Shown here: positions 1 to 4,970 of the stretch, one piece after another
How positions within the stretch are numbered: position 1 is the first letter of the stretch
How the letters are laid out: each line of letters opens with the position of its first letter
From: GCA-003244245 sp038276315
Lineage (GTDB): Bacteria > Actinomycetota > Actinomycetes > Mycobacteriales > Pseudonocardiaceae
Reading direction: 5' to 3'
DNA length: 6,408 nucleotides
NCBI GenBank assembly: GCA_038276315.1
Contig: JBBPZY010000257.1
Coordinates: 1 to 6,408 of the forward strand
Notes under the pieces: model-generated
The model's database searches: none
What the model was told of the DNA's origin: nothing
What the model saw: only the letters and a program-made list of their open reading frames with translations
Program-made: the position numbers and the translations under genes

Positions 1-43
1 CCGCCGTGCCCCGCAACCGCCGCGGCCGACTCACCGGGTGCAT
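1..43 (-). CDS. hemB: Delta-aminolevulinic acid dehydratase (porphobilinogen synthase), N-terminal fragment
   Basis: HemB condenses two 5-aminolevulinate molecules into porphobilinogen, the substrate of HemC. Only the first 14 codons are inside the window; the gene continues past base 1. The visible peptide is MHPVSRPRRLRGTA. Its RPRRLR core matches the basic N-terminal stretch of mycobacterial HemB (RPRRLRSTVA, from memory), and hemB follows hemD in mycobacteria. The ATG at 43 is chosen because a purine-rich GGATGGGG lies 5 nt upstream (49-56). An in-frame GTG directly before it (46) would be too close to that site. The gene lies 92 nt below the hemD stop, farther apart than the other genes of the cluster, and the spacer is full of inverted repeats, so hemB may be separately controlled. 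The call rests on a short peptide plus synteny, so it is good but not certain. Confidence 0.72.
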   Translation of the reverse strand, partial: MHPVSRPRRLRGTA

Positions 44-48
44 CACGT

Positions 49-56
49 CCCCATCC
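49..56 (-). promoter_or_regulatory. Ribosome binding site of hemB
   Basis: The minus strand reads GGATGGGG, 5 nt before the ATG at 43. It is what decides the hemB start in a fragment too short for homology alone. Confidence 0.55.
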
Positions 57-59
57 CGT

Positions 60-118
60 CGCGTTCTGGATGCAGAACGCGGCAATCGCGGCCCGATTTA
101 CAGCAGTCTGCATCCAGA
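60..118 (-). repeat. Pair of TCTG-N4-CAGA near-palindromes / competing hairpins in the hemD-hemB spacer
   Basis: Two related inverted repeats share the pattern TCTG-N4-CAGA. One is at 64-77 (plus strand TTCTGGATGCAGAA, extended to a 9-bp perfect stem 60-68/73-81 with a GATG loop). The other is at 107-118 (TCTGCATCCAGA). Their centres (70.5 and 112.5) are 42 bp apart. The elements are also inverted copies of each other: 64-75 is the exact reverse complement of 108-119. A transcript could therefore fold either the local 60-81 hairpin or a long-range 64-75/108-119 stem. The proximal element ends just before the hemB ribosome binding site. It may be a tandem operator for a dimeric regulator, or an RNA switch or attenuator; the role is inference. 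Confidence 0.6.
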
Positions 119-124
119 AGGCGG

Positions 125-152
125 AAAACCGAGCGCTAGCGCCTGCGGTTTT
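125..152 (-). terminator. Terminator-like hairpin overlapping the hemD stop codon
   Basis: AAAACCG (125-131) pairs perfectly with CGGTTTT (146-152). Inside it a small GCG/CGC stem (133-135/140-142) closes on a CTAG loop that holds the hemD stop codon. On the minus strand the 3' arm ends in four T, followed by CC. The outer stem is only 7 bp and half A-T, and there is an internal loop, so this would be a weak or leaky terminator. It would allow partial read-through into hemB. Confidence 0.28.
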
Positions 153-1665
153 TGGCTTTGCGGGGTGGGGGGAGGGCGCCTTCGGCGCGGAGCTGGGCGG
201 CGTGCTCGGCTAGGGCGTCTACCAGGGCACCCACCTGGGCAACCTCGGGCTGCACGTCCACCCGGAGGCCGAACTCGATGGCTGTCTCCGCGGTGGCCGG
301 GCCGATGCAGGCGACGATCGTGCGGGTGTGCGGCTTGCCGGCGATACCGACCAGGTTGCGCACCGTGGATGAGGAGGTGAAGCACACCGCGTCGAAGCCA
401 CCCGTTTTGATCATCTCGCGGGTGTCGGCGGGCGGTGGAGCGGCCCGCACCGTGCGGTAGGCCGTCACGTCGTCGATCTCCCAGCCGCGCTCACGCAGCC
501 CGGCGGCCAACGTCTCGGTCGCGATGTCCGCCCGTGGCAGCAGCACCCGGTCCACCGGGTCGAGAATGTCGTCGAAGGGCGGGAAGTCGGCCAGCAACCC
601 ATCGGAGGACTGCTCGCCTGAGGGCAGCAACTCGGGGACGATCCCCATCGCGCGCACCCGCTCCGCGGTGGCTTCCCCGACACAGGCGATCTTTACCCCG
701 GCGAACGCGCGGGCATCCAGCCCGAACTCGGCGAACTTGTCCCAGACCGCCCGAACCGCGTTGGTGGAGGTGAACACCACCCACTGGTACCGACCGTCGA
801 CCAGCCCTTTGACCGCGCGCTCCATCTGAGCCGGAGACCGGGGCGGTTCCACTGAGATCGTCGGGACCTCCACAGGCACCGCGCCGTGCACGGCCAGCCG
901 GTCACTCATCGCGCCGGCCTGTTCCTTGGTCCGCGGCACCAGCACCTTCCAGCCATACAGTGCCCGGGACTCCCACCAAGACAGCTTCGTCCGCTGCCCG
1001 ACCACCGAGCCGACGGTCACCACCAGCGGTCCGATGAGCTCGCCGATGTCACCGCTCAGCGACGCCAGCGTGGTCTCCACCGTGTGCTGGGTAGGCATGG
1101 TTCCCGCCGCGGTGACCGCCACTGGGGTGTTTGGGGCCAGCCCGTGTTCGACCAGCGCGGCCGCCGCCTCCGCCAGGTGTGACGCGGTGGCGTGCAACAC
1201 CAACGGGCCTGGTACCGCGGCCAATACCGCCCAGTCAACGCCCGCTCGGACGTCGGCTTCGGTGTGCCCGGAGCCCAGCGGTACCCCGGCGAAGGCCGGC
1301 ACTGCGGTACCCATCGGCACCCCGGGCACCACCTCGAACGGTGTCGACGTGCGGGCCACAGCCAGCGCCTCGGCGACGACAGCATCAGCGGTGAGCGGGT
1401 CCCCGGATACCAGCCGCACCACGACTCGGCTGGCGTTGGCTTCGGCTACCAGGTCCTTGGCGACCTCGCCGGGCTCTCCCACCGCCGGACGCACCTCAGC
1501 GCTAGGGGCAGCCAGCGCGAGCACGTCGGGCGGCACGTCGGGGTCGGTCACCAGCAACTCGGCACAGCTCAGCAGGTGCTGTGCTCGCACGGTGAGCATC
1601 CCGGCGTCACCGGGGCCAGCACCGACAAAGGCAATCTGCCCAGTGGTTTTGCAGACACGGCTCAT
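136..1665 (-). CDS. hemD: Bifunctional-type HemD: SUMT-like methyltransferase domain fused to uroporphyrinogen-III synthase
   Basis: The protein has 509 residues and two domains. Residues 10-225 form an SAM-dependent tetrapyrrole methylase (CobA/SUMT-like) fold, with VGAGPGD at 14-20, VRLVSGDP at 83-90 and VPGVPMGTAVPAFAGVPL at 113-130. After a WWESRALYGW linker (230-239) comes uroporphyrinogen-III synthase, which closes and inverts ring D of hydroxymethylbilane. Its marks are VLVPRTKEQA at 241, FTSTNAVR at 298-305 and a later FTSSSTVRNLV. This fusion is usual for actinobacterial HemD (mycobacterial and Streptomyces homologues, from memory). The synthase half looks strongly conserved. The methylase half departs from the classical SUMT motif (SGDPLT where SUMT has GGDPF), so real methyltransferase activity is uncertain. 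The ATG at 1665 lies 4 nt past the hemC stop, with GGGAAACGAG upstream, so translation is probably coupled. The tail is basic (RKAKNRRR). Confidence 0.95.
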   Translation of the reverse strand: MSRVCKTTGQIAFVGAGPGDAGMLTVRAQHLLSCAELLVTDPDVPPDVLALAAPSAEVRPAVGEPGEVAKDLVAEANASRVVVRLVSGDPLTADAVVAEALAVARTSTPFEVVPGVPMGTAVPAFAGVPLGSGHTEADVRAGVDWAVLAAVPGPLVLHATASHLAEAAAALVEHGLAPNTPVAVTAAGTMPTQHTVETTLASLSGDIGELIGPLVVTVGSVVGQRTKLSWWESRALYGWKVLVPRTKEQAGAMSDRLAVHGAVPVEVPTISVEPPRSPAQMERAVKGLVDGRYQWVVFTSTNAVRAVWDKFAEFGLDARAFAGVKIACVGEATAERVRAMGIVPELLPSGEQSSDGLLADFPPFDDILDPVDRVLLPRADIATETLAAGLRERGWEIDDVTAYRTVRAAPPPADTREMIKTGGFDAVCFTSSSTVRNLVGIAGKPHTRTIVACIGPATAETAIEFGLRVDVQPEVAQVGALVDALAEHAAQLRAEGALPPPRKAKNRRR

Positions 1666-1669
1666 CTAC

Positions 1670-2692
1670 TTACTCGTTTCCCATCAGGCCGCGACCCGGG
1701 CCGCGCAGCGCTGGGTCCATACCCAGCGCGCCAGCACCCAAGTCCAGCAACTCGGCCGCAACCTGGCGGCCGAGCTTCTCGGCATCGGTTGGCTCCCCAT
1801 CGGAATTCCGTCCATCGGAATCCGGCCCATCGGAACTCGGCCCATCGGAACTCGGCCCATCGAAATACAGCACAGTGGCCGACGACCGGACCATTCCATC
1901 GTCCACAGTGGCTGCAGCTCCACGCAGAAACAGCCGCAGCACAACCCGCCCCTCGTCATCGAGGTCCTCGACGACATCAGCAAGCGCGCCGACCGGGGCG
2001 ATGCAGGCGGCCGCCACCGAGGCGAGCAACGCCCGCTCGGCGGTGACCACGGCACGCGATGCGGCGTCATCGAGCAGCGTGCCCAGCAGGTGCTCGGTGT
2101 CCAGGTCATCGACCCGGCATTCGCAGGCCAGCGCACCCTGCCCTGGCGCGGGTAACATCTGCAACGGGTCGAGTAGCTCAGTGGCACGATCGCTGCGGCC
2201 GAGTCGGGCCAGCCCGGCAGCGGCGATCACCACACCATCGACCTCGCCGTCATCGACGCGACCGATCCGCGAGTCGATGTCACCCTGGATCGGCACAGTC
2301 TGCAATCCCAGGCCCAGTGCCCGCAGTTGCGCGCATCGCCGCGGCGATCCAGTGCCGAGCACGGCCCCGGCGGGCAGCTCACCCAGCACCATTGCATCCC
2401 GAGCCACTAACGCATCGCGCGGATCGGCGCGCTGCGGTACCGCGGCAATCACCACGCGAGGATCCATCGCGATGGGCAGATCTTTGTAGGAGTGCACCGC
2501 GACATCAATCGCACCCCCGGCCAGGGCCGCACGCAACGCCGAGTAGCCATCATCGGCGGTTCGCACCGGCACGACCCGAACCGCAACGCCGGCGGTCCGC
2601 AACCGCTGCGCCACTGAGTCGGTCTGGGCGAGTGCCAACGCACCCTCCGCGACTCCCAGCAGCAACGGTGACCGTTGCGCCACGGCCATCAT
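1670..2692 (-). CDS. hemC: Divergent hydroxymethylbilane synthase (porphobilinogen deaminase) lacking the active-site loop
   Basis: HemC polymerises four porphobilinogens into hydroxymethylbilane. Family marks are plain: VHSYKDLP at 66-73 (D71 = E. coli D84), DPRDA at 90-94, GTGSPRR at 113-119 (R118/R119 = R131/R132), R142 (= R155), GLARLG with R163 (= R176), LPAPGQGALACECR, and AACIAPVG with C230, the dipyrromethane-cofactor cysteine (= C242). Several features are abnormal. The N-terminal GTRGS motif reads GVAEG, losing R11 and S13 equivalents. The loop between T45 and L53 is about 12-15 residues shorter than in M. tuberculosis or E. coli HemC. The SLRGN motif is PIQGD, so the R149 equivalent is Q136. 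GGC before the cofactor site is AAC. Residues 275-299 are a five-unit acidic repeat in domain 3, helping make it 340 residues rather than about 310. The ATG overlaps the hemA TGA (ATGA); a second ATG follows directly. It may be a weak enzyme, a remodelled enzyme or a pseudoenzyme. Confidence 0.88.
   Translation of the reverse strand: MMAVAQRSPLLLGVAEGALALAQTDSVAQRLRTAGVAVRVVPVRTADDGYSALRAALAGGAIDVAVHSYKDLPIAMDPRVVIAAVPQRADPRDALVARDAMVLGELPAGAVLGTGSPRRCAQLRALGLGLQTVPIQGDIDSRIGRVDDGEVDGVVIAAAGLARLGRSDRATELLDPLQMLPAPGQGALACECRVDDLDTEHLLGTLLDDAASRAVVTAERALLASVAAACIAPVGALADVVEDLDDEGRVVLRLFLRGAAATVDDGMVRSSATVLYFDGPSSDGPSSDGPDSDGRNSDGEPTDAEKLGRQVAAELLDLGAGALGMDPALRGPGRGLMGNE
1796..1870 (-). repeat. 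Five-unit 15-bp tandem repeat inside hemC
   Basis: Five adjacent 15-bp units start at 1796, 1811, 1826, 1841 and 1856. On the plus strand the consensus is CCCATCGGAACTCGG. Units 3 and 4 are identical and the outer units are more diverged. Translated on the minus strand they give LYFDG-PSSDG-PSSDG-PDSDG-RNSDG (HemC residues 275-299). The unit length is a multiple of three, so copy number can change without breaking the frame, as in a minisatellite/VNTR. The block lies in domain 3, in a place that is a short surface connection in ordinary HemC. Confidence 0.9.
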
Positions 2693-4047
2693 CGGATCCC
2701 GGGTGGATCGTCGGTCGACGATGGGCGAATCGGCGCGGCGATAGCCGCAGCTGCTTGCGGGTCGAGCTCGAACAGCTCGCGCAGCGCACCGGCGTAGGCC
2801 TCTCCCCCACCGGCCTCGGCGAGCTGCTTGACCCGCACGGTCGGGGCGTGCAACAGCTTGTCCACCACCCGACGGACACTCCGGGCTAGCTCGTCGCGCA
2901 CCGCGGCATCAAGTCCCGGCAACCGCCCGTCCAGCCGCAGTAATTCCGCGTCCACCACCTCAGCCGCGCGCTTGCGAAGCGCAGCGACCGTCGGCGTGAC
3001 TTCCGCGGTGCGCTGGGCGGCCAGGTACTGGCGCACCTCCTGCGCGACGAGGCAGTGCGCGGTGCTGACCGCGTCGGACCCGGTACCGTGCTGTTCCAGC
3101 CGGCGAGCCACGGCACTGAGATCCAGCAGGATCACGCCGGGGACATCGCCCACACCGGGCTCGACGTTGCGGGGCAGCCCCAGATCACACACCACCAGTG
3201 GGGCACGACGGTGGCTCTCGGTTATCTGCTCGACGCTGAGCACCGCGCCGGTCGCGCCGGTGCAGCAGATCACCATGTCTACCGCAGCCAACACGCCGGC
3301 CACACCATCGAGGCTGACGGCCCGGGCGGGCGTGCCCTCGGCCTGGCACAGCGCGGCCAGCCGCTGCGCACTGGCGTGGGTCCGGTTGGCCACCACGATC
3401 TCGCCCACCCCGGCACGGCGTAGCTGCGCCGCGGCCAGCGAGCCCATCGAACCAGCGCCGAGAACCAACGCCCGCCGACCGGCCAAACCCGTTCCATCCA
3501 GACCGGCGGCACCAGCCAGCGCGGCCGCCGTAGCGGCAAGGGCTTCGGAGACCACGGAGGCGCCGGCGGCGCCGATGCCGGTCTCGGTGTGGATCCGTTT
3601 GCCGACCCGAAGCGCTTGCTGCACCACCTCATGCAGGGTGCGCCCGACTGTGCCCGCTTGTTCGGCGCCGGCGTACGCGGCGCGCAGTTGACCGAGAATT
3701 TGCGGCTCGCCGACGACCATCGAGTCCAGCCCGGCGGCGACCGAGAACAGGTGCTCTACACCGGCGGCCGCATAATGCACGTAGAGGTGCTCGGACAGTT
3801 CGTCCAGCACAATCGCGGACTGGCGCGCCAGCACATCGGTGATGTCGGCGAGGCCACCGTGGAAGGTCGCGACCACTGCATAGACTTCGACCCGGTTACA
3901 GGTGGACAGCAGCAACGCCTCCGCGACATTCTCGCGCGCAAGCAACTGGCACAGCACCTTACCGGCGTCTGCGGCCGACACCGAGACTCGTTCCAGCACT
4001 CCAACCGGCGCACTGCGATGAGACAGGCCGACTACCAGAAGACTCAT
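2689..4047 (-). CDS. hemA: Glutamyl-tRNA reductase
   Basis: HemA reduces glutamyl-tRNA(Glu) with NADPH to glutamate-1-semialdehyde, the first committed step of tetrapyrrole synthesis by the C5 route. At 452 residues it has the usual length and looks intact. The N-terminal catalytic domain carries GLSHRSAPV at 7-15 and LSTCNRVEVY at 47-56, with the thioester-forming Cys50. His99 is the conserved catalytic-domain histidine (E. coli H99), followed by GLDSMVVGEPQILGQ (106-120). The NADPH-binding domain has VLGAGSMG around 195-202. The C-terminal helical dimerisation region has AEVTPTVAALRKRAAEVV and VRRVVDKLLHAPTVRVKQLA. The ATG at 4047 shares ATGA with the rex stop and is preceded by GGTGAG; the TGA shares ATGA with the hemC start. 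Both junctions imply translational coupling. As the gate of the pathway it is the sensible target for the Rex control suggested upstream. Confidence 0.97.
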   Translation of the reverse strand: MSLLVVGLSHRSAPVGVLERVSVSAADAGKVLCQLLARENVAEALLLSTCNRVEVYAVVATFHGGLADITDVLARQSAIVLDELSEHLYVHYAAAGVEHLFSVAAGLDSMVVGEPQILGQLRAAYAGAEQAGTVGRTLHEVVQQALRVGKRIHTETGIGAAGASVVSEALAATAAALAGAAGLDGTGLAGRRALVLGAGSMGSLAAAQLRRAGVGEIVVANRTHASAQRLAALCQAEGTPARAVSLDGVAGVLAAVDMVICCTGATGAVLSVEQITESHRRAPLVVCDLGLPRNVEPGVGDVPGVILLDLSAVARRLEQHGTGSDAVSTAHCLVAQEVRQYLAAQRTAEVTPTVAALRKRAAEVVDAELLRLDGRLPGLDAAVRDELARSVRRVVDKLLHAPTVRVKQLAEAGGGEAYAGALRELFELDPQAAAAIAAPIRPSSTDDPPGIR

Positions 4048-4775
4048 CGGCTCACCGCGATCGGGTTGATCGGCTCAACCACCGGTCCGACCCCGTTGCC
4101 ACTACCCCGGCGAACCTGGTGAAACGACAAAATCTGCAGCTCCACGGCGAGGTCCACCCGGCGAACCTCGACCTCGTCGGGCACCTGCAGCACGACCGGA
4201 GCGAAGTTTAGGATGCACCGAACGCCACCAGCCACCAGCAGGTCACACACCCCTTGCGCGGCGTGAACGGGGGTGCAGATCACGCCGATGGTCACCTCTC
4301 GCTCGGCGCATACCGCCGGGATGCTGTCGACGTGGTCTACGGGCAATCCACCGACGGGGACCCCGATCAGGTCCTCGTCGAGGTCGAACAGAGCCGTGAC
4401 CGGGAAGCCACGGTCCGGGAAGCCCGGGTAGTTGGCAAGCGCATGACCAAGGTTGCCGATGCCGACCACGGCGATACTGTGGTGCCGGGTAAGCCCGAGC
4501 AGCCGCTCGATGTGCTCCACCAGCCGCGCGGTGTCGTAGCCCACTCCGCGGGTGCCGTAGGAACCCACATAGGACAAGTCTTTGCGCAGCGTCGCGGAGT
4601 TCACGCCAGCAGCGCCGGCGAGTACCTCGCTCGATATCGTGGTCACGCCCTGCTCGATCATCGAGGTAAGCACCCGAAGGTAGACGGCGAGGCGGCCGAC
4701 CGCAGCCTCGGGTACGGAGCGGTACGGCAGGTCTTCGAGCCCAGTGCTGTACCTGCCGTGCTCGTGCACCGTCAC
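4044..4775 (-). CDS. rex: Redox-sensing transcriptional repressor Rex
   Basis: Rex binds DNA when NADH/NAD+ is low and releases it when NADH rises. From the GTG at 4775 the protein has 243 residues, in the family range. The N-terminal winged helix spans about residues 20-80, with SVPEAAVGRLAVYLRVL and the recognition segment GVNSATLRKDLSYVGSYGTRGVGYD (57-81). The Rossmann domain has VVGIGNLG at 103-110. The C-terminal domain-swap helix follows NFAPVVLQVPDEVEVRRVDL and ELQILSFHQ. The frame stays open to a TTG at 4871 (275 residues). GTG 4775 is preferred because GAGAGGAAGG ends 5 nt before it, the TTG has no ribosome binding site, the extra 32 residues do not resemble Rex, and a promoter with a Rex-like operator falls inside the extension. 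It overlaps hemA by 4 nt. The rex-hemA-hemC-hemD order is that of Streptomyces. The family call is very sure; the start is less so. Confidence 0.93.
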   Translation of the reverse strand: MTVHEHGRYSTGLEDLPYRSVPEAAVGRLAVYLRVLTSMIEQGVTTISSEVLAGAAGVNSATLRKDLSYVGSYGTRGVGYDTARLVEHIERLLGLTRHHSIAVVGIGNLGHALANYPGFPDRGFPVTALFDLDEDLIGVPVGGLPVDHVDSIPAVCAEREVTIGVICTPVHAAQGVCDLLVAGGVRCILNFAPVVLQVPDEVEVRRVDLAVELQILSFHQVRRGSGNGVGPVVEPINPIAVSR

Positions 4776-4780
4776 GAGTG

Positions 4781-4790
4781 CCTTCCTCTC
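4781..4790 (-). promoter_or_regulatory. Strong ribosome binding site of rex
   Basis: The minus strand reads GAGAGGAAGG, ending 5 nt before GTG 4775 (11 nt before a second in-frame GTG at 4769). It is the best Shine-Dalgarno match near rex and argues against the longer TTG-initiated reading. Confidence 0.65.
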
Positions 4791-4842
4791 GACCCACTGG
4801 CGAACCGCTCCGGGGCTGGTATCGCTGTCCTGCCAGGCGTCC

Positions 4843-4871
4843 ACGGTAGCCGCTTGTGAACGCAGGAACAA
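4843..4871 (-). promoter_or_regulatory. Putative rex-hemACD(B) promoter
   Basis: The minus strand reads TTGTTC (4871-4866), a 17-nt spacer, then TACCGT (4848-4843). The first half of the -35 fits TTGACA and the -10 fits the TANNNT form common in actinobacteria. Transcription would start near 4836, giving a leader of about 60 nt to the rex GTG. It sits downstream of the hairpin at 4901-4935, so the heme operon would be transcribed apart from the FAS1 gene. No transcript data are available here. Confidence 0.45.
4854..4871 (-). promoter_or_regulatory. rex operator: Candidate Rex operator (ROP-like site)
   Basis: The plus strand reads TTGTGAACGCAGGAACAA. The Rex consensus is TTGTGAA-N4-TTCACAA. 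The left half matches 7 of 7, the spacer is 4 nt, and the right half matches 4 of 7 with the outer ACAA kept. Against the Streptomyces site TGTGAACGCGTTCACA (from memory) 12 of 16 positions agree. It covers the -35 and most of the spacer of the putative promoter, where a bound repressor would block RNA polymerase, and it lies upstream of rex itself, as expected for autoregulation. Confidence 0.5.
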
Positions 4872-4900
4872 AGTCGCGATCTTGCTTGCCCAGGACGCAG

Positions 4901-4935
4901 GTCAGGGGCGGCTCGGTCGGGAAGCCGCCCCTGAC
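4901..4935 (-). terminator. Strong stem-loop after the FAS1 lipoprotein gene
   Basis: GTCAGGGGCGGCT (4901-4913) and AGCCGCCCCTGAC (4923-4935) form a 13-bp perfect stem with a 9-nt loop, starting 36 nt past the FAS1 stop codon. No T-run follows in the minus direction, as is common for high-GC actinobacterial hairpin terminators. It separates the FAS1 gene from the rex promoter. Confidence 0.7.
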
Positions 4936-4940
4936 AGTGG

Positions 4941-4962
4941 CAGCAGCAGGTAATAGCTGCTG
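4941..4962 (-). repeat. Small hairpin between the FAS1 stop and the main stem-loop
   Basis: CAGCAGC (4941-4947) pairs with GCTGCTG (4956-4962) around an 8-nt AT-rich loop, beginning 8 nt past the TAA at 4971. With the 13-bp stem below it, it makes a tandem 3'-end structure that could aid termination or protect the transcript end. Confidence 0.5.
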
Positions 4963-4970
4963 TGGTGCGG

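Noticed and set aside
162..176. G-rich run (G4-T-G6-A-G3 on plus) as a possible G-quadruplex
   Set aside because: It is explained by proline/glycine-rich codons in the HemD C-terminus (ALPPPRK on the minus strand), and with only three runs it does not make a standard three-tetrad motif.
926..2155. Long plus-strand open frame (409 codons) antisense to hemD and hemC
   Set aside because: It runs across the hemC/hemD junction, has no recognisable domain, is rich in Ser/Thr/Ala/Pro as expected for a shadow frame in high-GC DNA, and both minus-strand genes under it are clearly real.
2689..4775. Physical link of FAS1 antigens with heme genes as a single functional system
   Set aside because: Strong hairpins and a separate promoter lie between them and nothing in the proteins ties FAS1 domains to heme synthesis, so adjacency alone is not evidence.
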